A DNA stretch of 13,575 nt from Gemmatimonadota bacterium (GTDB lineage: Bacteria; Gemmatimonadota; Gemmatimonadetes; Longimicrobiales; RSA9), in NCBI GenBank assembly GCA_016207445.1, contig JACQPS010000292.1, positions 1-13,575 on the forward strand, given 5' to 3'. Position 1 is the first letter of the stretch. Every line of letters begins with the position of its first letter. The notes beneath the pieces are model-generated. The model saw only the letters and a program-made list of their open reading frames with translations, ran no database searches and was not told the origin of the DNA. Of the stretch, positions 1-7,234 are shown one piece after another. A program made the position numbers and the translations under genes.

Positions 1-28
1 CGTCCAGGCGCAGCGTGGCCGTGCTCAC
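1..28 (-). CDS. ctaE: Start of probable cytochrome c oxidase subunit III (partial)
   Basis: Only the first nine codons are inside the window, reading MSTATLRLD from a GTG start at 28-26. The GTG overlaps the TGA stop of ctaD as GTGA, the same junction type as ctaC/ctaD, so translation is probably coupled. The subunit III assignment is inference from the usual ctaC-ctaD-ctaE order; nine residues cannot prove it. A small subunit IV gene is the main alternative. Confidence 0.4.
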
Positions 29-1926
29 GTGACGACTCCGCTCTCCGGCCGGGCGCCGGCCTGGCGCTCGGGCCAGAGCCAGACGGCGGCCGTGAGCGCG
101 GTCGCGCCCAGGCCGAGCACGGCGAGCGCCGCACGGTCCAGCAACAGCCCGACGAACGCCAGCGCGAGCGCCAGCGCCGCCCACAGCGGCCAGATCGAGT
201 CCTCCGGGAAGCGCACCACCTGCTCGGGTACGGCATCCAGAACCGTGGATCCGAGCGTCTCGCGCCCGCCCGCGAGGACCGGCTCCTCCGGCGCCGCGCC
301 GGGCGCGTCGTCCCAGAGCGGATCGCGGCTGCGGACGAGCGGGATGCGGGCGAAGCCGTACGGCGGCGGCGGCGACGGCGTCGCCCATTCCAGTGTGTTG
401 GCGCCCCAGGGATCGGCGCCCGCGAGCGCACCGCGCCGGCGGCTGCGCACGATGTTCCAGAGGGAAACGAGCACGCCGCCCGCGAGCACGAGCGCTCCCA
501 GCGTCGAGATCAGGTTGGGCGTGTCCCAGCCGAGCCCCGGCTGATAGGTGAACACCCGGCGCGGCATGCCGAGCAGCCCGGAGAGGTGCATCGGGAAGAA
601 GCCGACATTGAAGCCGAGGAACATGAGCCAGAAGCTCCACCGGCCCAGTCGTTCGTCGAGCAACCGGCCGCTGATCTTGGGCAACCAGTAGTAGAGGCCC
701 GCGAAGACGGGGAAGACGTTCCCACCCACCAGCACGTAGTGCAGGTGCGCGACCACGAAATACGTATCGTGCACCTGCCAGTCGAAGGGGATGACGGCGG
801 TCATCACGCCCGAGAGCCCGCCGATCACGAAGATCACCACGAAGCCGAGCGCGAAGAGCAGCGGCGTCTTCAGCACCGGGGCTCCCGCGCGCAGCGTCGC
901 GATCCAGGCGAACACCTGCATCGCGCTCGGGATGCTCACCGTCATGCTGGCCGCGCTGAAGAAGCTGAGCGACAGCTGGGGCAGCCCCGTCGCGAACATG
1001 TGATGCACCCAGACGCCGAATCCGACGAGCCCGGTGGTCACGGTCGCGAGCGCGACGAAGCCGTAACCCACCATCGAGCGACGCGCGAACACCGGGAGCA
1101 CCATCGAGACGATCCCCGTCGCCGGCAGAAAGACGATGTAGACCCACGGGTGGCCGAGGATCCAGAAGAGGTGCTGCCAGAGGAGCGGGCTCCCGCCCAG
1201 GGCGGGGTCGAAGAAGGCCGTGCCGAATTTGCGATCTAGTTCCAGGAACACGAGCGCGACCGTGAGGGACGGCAGGGCGAAGAGGATCGCGAACGACGTC
1301 GTCAACGTGCTCCATAGGAAAAGCGGGATGCGGTCCAGCGACATGCCGGGCGCGCGCAGCTTGAAGATGGTGGCGATGAAGTTGATCGCGCCCGTCGTGG
1401 TGGAGATGCTCAGGAACAAGAGCCCCAGCGCGTAGAAGTCGAGGTTGGGCCCCTGGGAGTAGTCGGGCCCGGTCAGCGGCACGTAGGCGAACCAGCCGCC
1501 GTTGGGCGCGACACCGAACAGGAAGCTGGAGTAGAGGAAGATGCCGGAGAACAGGAACACCCAGTAGCCGAAGGCGTTGAGGCGGGGGAACGCCATGTCG
1601 CGCGCGCCGATCATGAGCGGCACGAGAACATTGCCGAACCCCGCCAGCACGGGCGCGGCGTAGAGGAACATCATGGTCGTGCCGTGCATGCTGAAGATCT
1701 GGTTGTACGCCTCGGGCGAGAGCAGCGCCTGGCCCGGCCGCGCGAGCTGGAGGCGCATCAGCAGCGCCTCCAGGCCGCCGAGCACGAGAAACACGAACGC
1801 CGTGATCAGGTAGCGCCTGCCGATGATCTTGTGGTCGATGGTGGCGAAGCGGCCCCGGAGGCCCGGCGGCGTCTGCCACAGCCGCTCGAGCCGCTCCTCG
1901 GCCGTTGCCACTGTCGCGGCGCTCAC
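25..1926 (-). CDS. ctaD: Cytochrome c oxidase subunit I (caa3/aa3 type), atypical proton-channel residues
   Basis: Catalytic subunit of a haem-copper oxidase (633 aa) that reduces oxygen to water in the inner membrane. Expected ligands are present: His81 and His396 (low-spin haem), His394 (haem a3), and His259, His308, His309 (CuB). Tyr263 of the His-Tyr cross-link is kept. D-channel entrance Asp110, Asn99 and Asn117 are conserved in a GARDMAFPR context. The helix VI Glu is replaced by Trp261 (GHPWVY, TGG at 1144-1146), and the K-channel Lys by Gln337 (SAMQVF, CAG at 916-918). After the core, a hydrophilic linker (about 497-577) leads to two extra hydrophobic segments (about 578-597 and 600-617). 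The GTG start overlaps the ctaC stop as GTGA, with a GGAGG-type site just upstream. The frame stays open far upstream, but that stretch lies inside ctaC and is not part of this gene. Confidence 0.96.
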   Translation of the reverse strand: MSAATVATAEERLERLWQTPPGLRGRFATIDHKIIGRRYLITAFVFLVLGGLEALLMRLQLARPGQALLSPEAYNQIFSMHGTTMMFLYAAPVLAGFGNVLVPLMIGARDMAFPRLNAFGYWVFLFSGIFLYSSFLFGVAPNGGWFAYVPLTGPDYSQGPNLDFYALGLLFLSISTTTGAINFIATIFKLRAPGMSLDRIPLFLWSTLTTSFAILFALPSLTVALVFLELDRKFGTAFFDPALGGSPLLWQHLFWILGHPWVYIVFLPATGIVSMVLPVFARRSMVGYGFVALATVTTGLVGFGVWVHHMFATGLPQLSLSFFSAASMTVSIPSAMQVFAWIATLRAGAPVLKTPLLFALGFVVIFVIGGLSGVMTAVIPFDWQVHDTYFVVAHLHYVLVGGNVFPVFAGLYYWLPKISGRLLDERLGRWSFWLMFLGFNVGFFPMHLSGLLGMPRRVFTYQPGLGWDTPNLISTLGALVLAGGVLVSLWNIVRSRRRGALAGADPWGANTLEWATPSPPPPYGFARIPLVRSRDPLWDDAPGAAPEEPVLAGGRETLGSTVLDAVPEQVVRFPEDSIWPLWAALALALAFVGLLLDRAALAVLGLGATALTAAVWLWPERQAGARPESGVVT

Positions 1927-2981
1927 CGGAGGCCCTCCAGGTACGCCGCCAGCGCCTGCAGGCTCGGGCCATCCAGGTCCATGGCGGGCATGCGGATGCC
2001 GGGCTTCCTCGCGGGCGCGTCCGCGATCCAGTCCTGGAGATGGCGGGGGGTGTTCGGGATCATGCCGGCGCCGAGCGTACGGCGGCTGCCGATGTGCGTG
2101 AGGTCGGGCGCGATGGCGCCGCCCGGGGCCGGGCTCGGACCCGGTGCGGTGCGGAAGGTGTGGCAGAACACGCACCCGGCCTGAATGAAGACCTGCTGTC
2201 CCTGGCGCGTGAGCGCGTCCGTCGGCGGCAGTGCCGGGCCGGCCTGCCAGTCCAGCCAGCGGGTGAACTCCTCGGGCGGCTCGGCGATGACCAGCAGGCG
2301 CATGTTCGCGTGCTGGAGTCCGCAGAACTCCGAGCAAGCACCGGGATAGAGGCCGGGCTCCGCCGCCTCGAGCACGATGCGGTTGGTCCGGCCGGGCAGC
2401 ATGTCGATCTTCCCGTGCAGCCGTGGCACCCAGAAGCTGTGGTTCACATCGTCCGAGCGCACGGCGACGCGGACCGCGCGCCCGACCGGGATGTGGATCT
2501 CGTTCGCCGTCGTGACGGTGCGCCCCGTATCCGGGTGGCGGTACCGCACCTCCCACCACCACTGGTGCCCGATCACCTCCAGCTCGAGCGTGCCCGCGGC
2601 GTAGGGCGCGGCGATCGAGGCGAGCGTCAGCATGGTGCCGCTGAAGAGCGCGATCAGCACAGCCGTGGTGAGCACGCTGCCCCAGACGATCAGCCGCGTG
2701 CTTCCCTCTTCGACCACGACCGCCGCCGGCTGGGGGCGGCGCCACGCGTGCAGCACCGGTCGTAAGAGGAGATAGAAGACGACGCCGGCCACGACCGCCG
2801 CGCCGGCGAACATGATCCAGCCGATGCGCGCGATGGCGTCGGCGGCGGGGCCGTGCGGGTCGAGCGCGGACTGGGTTTCCGCGCAGCCGGTCGCGAACAG
2901 CGCGCCGAGCGCCGCGCCGAACCACTGGGCGAATCGGGCTCGGCGAGAGCCGCGGGCCGGAGTTTGCCGTGTAGGGACCAT
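1923..2981 (-). CDS. ctaC: Cytochrome c oxidase subunit II fused to cytochrome c (caa3 type)
   Basis: Electron-entry subunit (352 aa). The N-terminus looks like a lipoprotein signal with lipobox FATGC (Cys33). Two membrane helices follow, at about 52-74 and 97-118. The periplasmic cupredoxin domain has the GHQWWWEV aromatic patch (138-145) and a full CuA site: His181, Cys216, Glu218, Cys220, His224, Met227. The C-terminal third is a mono-haem cytochrome c with CVFCH (270-274) and a likely axial Met at 331 or 334, which makes this a caa3-type oxidase with its own cytochrome c. The ATG at 2981 is chosen because it sits just before the signal; an in-frame opening to 3194 has no such support. No clear Shine-Dalgarno precedes it. 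The stop overlaps the ctaD GTG. Confidence 0.95.
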   Translation of the reverse strand: MVPTRQTPARGSRRARFAQWFGAALGALFATGCAETQSALDPHGPAADAIARIGWIMFAGAAVVAGVVFYLLLRPVLHAWRRPQPAAVVVEEGSTRLIVWGSVLTTAVLIALFSGTMLTLASIAAPYAAGTLELEVIGHQWWWEVRYRHPDTGRTVTTANEIHIPVGRAVRVAVRSDDVNHSFWVPRLHGKIDMLPGRTNRIVLEAAEPGLYPGACSEFCGLQHANMRLLVIAEPPEEFTRWLDWQAGPALPPTDALTRQGQQVFIQAGCVFCHTFRTAPGPSPAPGGAIAPDLTHIGSRRTLGAGMIPNTPRHLQDWIADAPARKPGIRMPAMDLDGPSLQALAAYLEGLR

Positions 2982-3019
2982 CTCGGGGCGGGAGGGCCTT
3001 GCAGGAGCCGTTCCGTCGC

Positions 3020-3051
3020 GCGGCGAGCCCCCGGGCGAGCCAGCTCGCCGC
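3020..3051. repeat. 9-bp inverted repeat in the divergent ctaC / M20 spacer
   Basis: GCGGCGAGC at 3020-3028 is repeated as its exact reverse complement at 3043-3051, with a 14-base spacer. It lies just upstream of the candidate -35 box at 3057 and within the leader or promoter region of ctaC. It could be an operator or RNA hairpin. Short GC palindromes also arise by chance in DNA of this composition. Confidence 0.4.
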
Positions 3052-3056
3052 TGTGC

Positions 3057-3086
3057 TTGACGGCGGCCGCGCTCTCGCTCTAACCT
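3057..3086 (+). promoter_or_regulatory. Candidate sigma70-type promoter for the M20 gene
   Basis: TTGACG at 3057-3062 and TAACCT at 3081-3086 are separated by 18 bases and point toward the M20 gene, giving a leader of about 60 bases. No comparably good promoter was seen for ctaC on the other strand of the same 170-base spacer. Confidence 0.4.
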
Positions 3087-3151
3087 CGGCCGGTCACGCG
3101 CGCGGTCAGCTCTGGGGGCGACGCCGTCGCGCGTGCTCGCCGCGCCTCCCA

Positions 3152-4306
3152 ATGCGACTCCCGATCGACCCGGAATACGTGCTGCGCACGGCACGTCGGC
3201 TCGTCCAGATCGAGTCGGTCAACCCCGCTTTCTGCGAGGGCCGCAGCAACGAGGTGGCAGTCGCGGGCGTTGTGGCAGGGGCGCTCGAGCGGCTGGCGCT
3301 GGAGGTCACGCGCCGGGAGCCGGAGCCCGGCCGGATCACCGTGCTCGGCCGGCTGCCGGGGCGGGGCGGGCCGACGCTGCTGCTGTACGCGCACCTGGAC
3401 ACGGTCGGAGTGGAGGGGATGGCGGCGCCGTTCGGGGGCGCGCTTCGGGACGGGCGCATCTACGGCCGGGGCGCGTACGACATGAAGGGCAGCCTCGCCG
3501 CCTGCCTGGGGGCGGTGAAGGCGCTGGTGGACGCGCGCGTGGAGCCCCCGGGCGACGTGCTCGTTGCCGCCGTCGCCGACGAGGAAGCGGCGAGCATCGG
3601 TATGACGGACCTGCTCGCGGCGATCCGCCCGGACGCCGCAATCGTGACCGAGCCGACGGAGCTGCGGCTGTGCCTGGCGCACAAGGGCTTCGCCTGGCTG
3701 GAGGTCGAGACCCTCGGCCGCGCGGCGCACGGCAGCCGCTTCGAGGAAGGGGTTGACGCCAACATGCGCATGGGGCGCTTCCTGGTCGAGCTGGAGGCGC
3801 TCGAGCGGCGGCTCCGGGCGTCGCCGCCGCACCCGCTGCTCGGGCCGCCCTCGTTGCACGCAGCCGTGCTGCGCGGCGGTACCGGCCCGAGCACCTATGC
3901 CGCGTCCTGCCGGCTGGAGCTCGAGCGACGTACGGTGCCGGGTGAGTCGGAGGCCAGGGTCGTGCAGGAGCTGCGCGAGATCACCGAGCGTCTGGCAGCC
4001 GCCGACCCGAGCTTCCGCGCGGAGATCCGGCCACTGCTCTACCGGGAGCCGTTCGAGGCGCGGGCGGACTCGCGCGTCGCGAGCACGGTGGCACGCCTGG
4101 CCCGGGAGGTGCTGGGGGCCGAGCCGGCGCGCATCGGACTGCCGTTCTGGATGGACGCCGCGCTCCTGGCCGCCGCCGGCGTGGACACCGTCGTGATCGG
4201 ACCGAGCGGCGCCGGCGCGCACGCGCCCGAGGAATGGGTGGAGGTGGACTCGATCGTGAGGCTGGCGGAGATCCTGGCGGGAGCCGCCGTCGCATACGGA
4301 AGTTGA
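3152..4306 (+). CDS. M20 family metallopeptidase / deacylase (ArgE/DapE/CPG2-like)
   Basis: Predicted cytoplasmic zinc-dependent amide hydrolase (384 aa, the usual family length). The co-catalytic metal site is complete: His81 in AHLDTV, bridging Asp110 in GRGAYDMKG, general base Glu144 with ligand Glu145 in DEEAAS, Glu167 in TEPTE, and His357 in GAHAPEEW. His193 in the AAHGS segment matches the dimerisation-domain histidine that reaches the partner active site. Family members act on acetylornithine, succinyl-diaminopimelate, N-acyl amino acids or small peptides; the substrate cannot be read from sequence, and no arginine or lysine biosynthesis neighbours are present. The ATG at 3152 fits the start of the conserved region, although no Shine-Dalgarno is evident. 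The last Ser codon and the TGA stop fall inside the first unit of the downstream 7-bp repeat array. Confidence 0.9.
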   Translation: MRLPIDPEYVLRTARRLVQIESVNPAFCEGRSNEVAVAGVVAGALERLALEVTRREPEPGRITVLGRLPGRGGPTLLLYAHLDTVGVEGMAAPFGGALRDGRIYGRGAYDMKGSLAACLGAVKALVDARVEPPGDVLVAAVADEEAASIGMTDLLAAIRPDAAIVTEPTELRLCLAHKGFAWLEVETLGRAAHGSRFEEGVDANMRMGRFLVELEALERRLRASPPHPLLGPPSLHAAVLRGGTGPSTYAASCRLELERRTVPGESEARVVQELREITERLAAADPSFRAEIRPLLYREPFEARADSRVASTVARLAREVLGAEPARIGLPFWMDAALLAAAGVDTVVIGPSGAGAHAPEEWVEVDSIVRLAEILAGAAVAYGS

Positions 4307-4400
4307 CAGTCAACAGTTGACAGTCGACAGGGGCCGTGCCGCCATAACGGCAACCGCCAACCGCCAACCGTCAACTGTCAACTGTGAACCGTGAACTGCT
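4301..4400. repeat. Inverted 7-bp tandem repeat array A (convergent junction)
   Basis: Left arm: four heptamers of form AGTYRAC at 4301-4328 (AGTTGAC, AGTCAAC, AGTTGAC, AGTCGAC). Right arm: seven heptamers at 4352-4400 of form AACYGYS, grading from AACCGCC to AACTGTC and AACTGTG, that is, the same unit inverted. 4309-4328 pairs with 4370-4389 at 17 of 20 positions around a 41-base loop. The array runs exactly from the TGA of the plus-strand M20 gene to the TAG of the minus-strand hydrolase fusion and overlaps both stop codons. It resembles the short heptanucleotide tandem repeats known from cyanobacteria, but I know of no assigned function for this one. Confidence 0.85.
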
Positions 4401-6999
4401 ATTGCCCTCCCGCCGCCTTCGCTGGCTGAGCCACCTTGCTCAATTCCGCGAACGGCACGATGCGGCCGTGAATCGGCAGGATCCTGTCGACCTTCAGCTT
4501 CCGCTTCGTGATGTTCTCGAGCAGGTTCGCGGCGTGCGGGAACTGCGGCATCGTCGTCGCATCCGGCGGCGGCGGCGTGAACACATCCGCCTCGGCCAGC
4601 AGCCGTTCCTTCGGGAAGTACACCATCAGCAGCGTCTCGGCGTGCGGGCTCCCATTGATCGGATAGATCTCGATCGTGCGCATCTTGTCCTTGCGCACCA
4701 GCTTCTCCCTGTCCTTCACCGGCAGGAAGAGCAGCGGCCGCGGGTTGCCGCTCAGCGCATCCGGCTGGATCGTGTGCTTGCGCGCAACCACGTCCTCGAA
4801 GAACGCCTTCGTCTTCTCGTGCGCAATGACCGTGAGGCCTTCGGAGACCGCCGCGCGGATACCGCCGGAGTGATCGAAATGGTGGTGGCTCGCGACCACG
4901 TATTTGAGGGGCTTGTTCGGGCGCAGCTCCTTCGCCTTCTGGATCACCGCCAGCGTGCGCATGTCGTTCTGCGGCGCCTCGATCAGCAGCAGGTGGTCCG
5001 AGAACTCGACCAGGATGCTGTGGTGTGACTGCCCCGCCAGGTACCAGATGCCCGGGGCCGCCTCTTCCACGGTCACGTTGGGCGTGGGCGGCGCGGGCGG
5101 GTCGGCTTCGCGCACGTCCTTGGGAGCTTGCAGATCACCGACATTGGTGTTCGCCGCAACCTTCGCATACGTGATCTCGACGCTGGTCCACTGGTCGGTC
5201 TTCCCGGTCCACCGCGTGGGCAGCTTGAGGCCCGCGCCCGCGTCCTGCCAACCGTCGAACCAGCTCTCGACCGCGACATCGCCCAGGACCGTATTGCTCT
5301 CCCAGCGCGTAACAGAAGCGGGCAGACGGGTCATCCCGTCGACTGCGAGCTTCAACTTCATGCCGTCGCGGCTCTCGATCATGACCTCATCGCGCTCGCC
5401 GACCTTCTGCACGCCGGACAAGCGCGCGCCCGGTCCCGTCGCGGCGCGCAACGCCACGACCGGAATGTTGTACATGACCGCCGCACGGTCTTGCGCGACC
5501 TGCTCCGACGCGCGCGCGATATCGCCGTTCGGCTGGATGTTGAATGCGACCTCGCCATCCACAGCGTTGGTGAACCGTTGGGTCGATGGATTGCCTGTGG
5601 GGAAGGCGGGCGTGCGCTCGACGTCCACTCGCCAGCGCCCGGCTGGAACGTCGACCGCGGCGCGATAGTTGGAGACTTCAAATGCCGGCAGTTCCGCGGC
5701 CGGCGCCACGTTCTGGCCCAGGCTGTACTGCCGGCCCTTCCCGCCCTCGAACAGCAGCGTATTCGCGTTGTGGATTGCCACCCAGCCGCCCATCGCCTTT
5801 GCCGCATCGTTCACGATTCGCTGCTCGGCCGTGAGCGGCTTGACGGTGAACGGGACCGACACCTGCGTCAGGTCCCAGGCGGACTTGAGCACGCCGCCGT
5901 CGCCCTGCTCCTCGACGCGGATGGTGAAGCGCTCGACCGGCTGCGACAGCTCCCAGGTCTGCATGTCGATGCGTGCAAAATCGTAGGCGCCGTCATAGTC
6001 GGTGCCCCACTGACCCGTCCGCTTGTTCACGATCAGCTTCCACCCCGTCGGCGAGGGCATGGTCCAGAGCGTGTAGAGCCCGGCCGGGACGGTCGTGCTG
6101 CCGATCACGACATCGTGGTCGGCTAGAAAGTGCGTGGCCTCGTTCGCGCCCATGCGCCACACCTGGTTCCACGGCACCAGCGCGCCGAAGACGGCTCGCC
6201 CGCGCTTGGCCGGCCGGCCGTAATCGACCAGCACCATGGCACCGCGCACGGTCGCGCGCGCCGTATCGCGCGGCGAGAGCGGGCCGAGCCCCACGCCGCG
6301 TGCGTCGCGGTCCGCGAAGTTCTGGGCGAGCGCCTCGAGGTTCGGCCAGCGCAGGCGATCGATCTTGAGGTTGGTCATGCCCGCATCCAGCGAGACGAGC
6401 CGCCCCTGCCGATCGAGCCGCCCCTTCCACGTCCCGAGTTGCTCGGTCGTCAGCGCCACGGAGTCGCGACCCATGCGGCGGTATACCACGGGCGAAGGGC
6501 CGCCGCCCCCGAGCATGTTGAGCGCGACGCTCTCGACCCCCGCCTGGCGGGCGCGCCGGATCACCTCCTCGTACGGTGAGTAGAACGCGGCCACCTGCGG
6601 CACCATATCGGGCCTGCCCGGCACCTTGCGTGTGCGCGGCGGATTCGTACCCTGCGTCGTCTCGAACACCGCACTGTCGCCGCTGAACGTCACCACCGTC
6701 TTCGACGTCGGCGCCGCGTCCGCCGGTGCATTCGCCGCCCGCACGCTCGATTCCAGCCGCGTGATCGAGCCGTCCGCGGCCCACTCCAGCGCGAACCGCC
6801 GCAGCGTCGTGCGCGGCGTCCGGTGCACTGCTTCCGCCTCCAGCCGGTTGGCCGTGCGCACGTACCGCTCGATCGAGATCGTGTCCACGCCCAGGCGCAC
6901 GATGAACGCCCCGCTGTCCGGTCTGGGCTGCCCCTGCGCCAGCGCACTCGCGGTGCCCAGCAGCGTGAACCAGACGGTGGCAAACGCAACTCGCGACAT
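4399..6999 (-). CDS. Exported DUF2911 / metallo-beta-lactamase-fold hydrolase fusion
   Basis: An 866-residue multidomain protein. Residues 1-22 form a Sec signal peptide ending ALA-Q. Residues 23-240 are unrecognised. Residues 242-362 match DUF2911, with VDYGRP (258-263), VWRMGANEAT (280-289), PAGLYTLWT (305-313) and GQWGTDYD (329-336). Residues about 388-640 are a beta-rich region, followed by a Pro-rich linker (634-640). The C-terminal part (643-850) is a metallo-beta-lactamase fold with HHHFDH (705-710), His786, Asp805 and His844, enough for a two-metal site. The ATG is preceded by GAGGTGA at 7005-7011. DUF2911 and this type of hydrolase are more usually separate secreted proteins, so this looks like a gene fusion; there is no second signal peptide or frame break. 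Substrate unknown; lactonase, esterase or beta-lactam activity cannot be distinguished. Confidence 0.88.
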   Translation of the reverse strand: MSRVAFATVWFTLLGTASALAQGQPRPDSGAFIVRLGVDTISIERYVRTANRLEAEAVHRTPRTTLRRFALEWAADGSITRLESSVRAANAPADAAPTSKTVVTFSGDSAVFETTQGTNPPRTRKVPGRPDMVPQVAAFYSPYEEVIRRARQAGVESVALNMLGGGGPSPVVYRRMGRDSVALTTEQLGTWKGRLDRQGRLVSLDAGMTNLKIDRLRWPNLEALAQNFADRDARGVGLGPLSPRDTARATVRGAMVLVDYGRPAKRGRAVFGALVPWNQVWRMGANEATHFLADHDVVIGSTTVPAGLYTLWTMPSPTGWKLIVNKRTGQWGTDYDGAYDFARIDMQTWELSQPVERFTIRVEEQGDGGVLKSAWDLTQVSVPFTVKPLTAEQRIVNDAAKAMGGWVAIHNANTLLFEGGKGRQYSLGQNVAPAAELPAFEVSNYRAAVDVPAGRWRVDVERTPAFPTGNPSTQRFTNAVDGEVAFNIQPNGDIARASEQVAQDRAAVMYNIPVVALRAATGPGARLSGVQKVGERDEVMIESRDGMKLKLAVDGMTRLPASVTRWESNTVLGDVAVESWFDGWQDAGAGLKLPTRWTGKTDQWTSVEITYAKVAANTNVGDLQAPKDVREADPPAPPTPNVTVEEAAPGIWYLAGQSHHSILVEFSDHLLLIEAPQNDMRTLAVIQKAKELRPNKPLKYVVASHHHFDHSGGIRAAVSEGLTVIAHEKTKAFFEDVVARKHTIQPDALSGNPRPLLFLPVKDREKLVRKDKMRTIEIYPINGSPHAETLLMVYFPKERLLAEADVFTPPPPDATTMPQFPHAANLLENITKRKLKVDRILPIHGRIVPFAELSKVAQPAKAAGGQ

Positions 7000-7109
7000 G
7001 GCTTCACCTCAGGAAAGTGAGATCCTGCGACGCGCAGCGCCCATGGGCCACGACCCGCGGCCTGCGCAAACCGTTGTCCGGAAGAAGCGAAACGGGGTGG
7101 CTACGCCTT

Positions 7110-7139
7110 ACAATACAGCCGAAGCGGCCACGCCCGCAA
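7110..7139 (-). promoter_or_regulatory. Candidate promoter for the hydrolase fusion gene
   Basis: On the minus strand, TTGCGG (7139-7134) and TATTGT (7115-7110) are 18 bases apart, about 110 bases upstream of the ATG at 6999. The -35 match is moderate. The rest of the 235-base spacer 7000-7234 holds only the Shine-Dalgarno and a hexamer repeat. Confidence 0.3.
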
Positions 7140-7191
7140 CCGCGCCACCGGCGCCGGCGGCCCCGTGGAACCCCCTGGCCTTCGCCCGCAT

Positions 7192-7233
7192 CCGAGTCCT
7201 CGTCCGAGCCCGAGCCCGAGCCCGAGCCCGAGG
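7192..7233. repeat. Hexanucleotide tandem repeat (CCGAGC)n
   Basis: Five CCGAGC-type units run from 7204 to 7233 (the last is CCGAGG), preceded by two degenerate units at 7192-7203. The array ends one base beyond the TAA stop of the acetamidase gene. Read on the minus strand in that gene's frame, it would encode alternating Ser-Gly and then an acidic stretch. Confidence 0.8.
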
Positions 7234-7234
7234 G

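Noticed and set aside
1927..2925. N-terminal extension of ctaD by about 333 residues
   Set aside because: The extension is an out-of-frame reading of ctaC, Arg/Ala/Pro-rich with no homology; the GTG at 1926 with a ribosome site and GTGA overlap is the real start.
2982..3151. A promoter for ctaC on the minus strand
   Set aside because: I found no -35/-10 pair with acceptable spacing and sequence, so none is annotated.
3152..4306. Naming the M20 gene argE or dapE
   Set aside because: The metal site is shared by the whole family and no pathway neighbours support a specific substrate.
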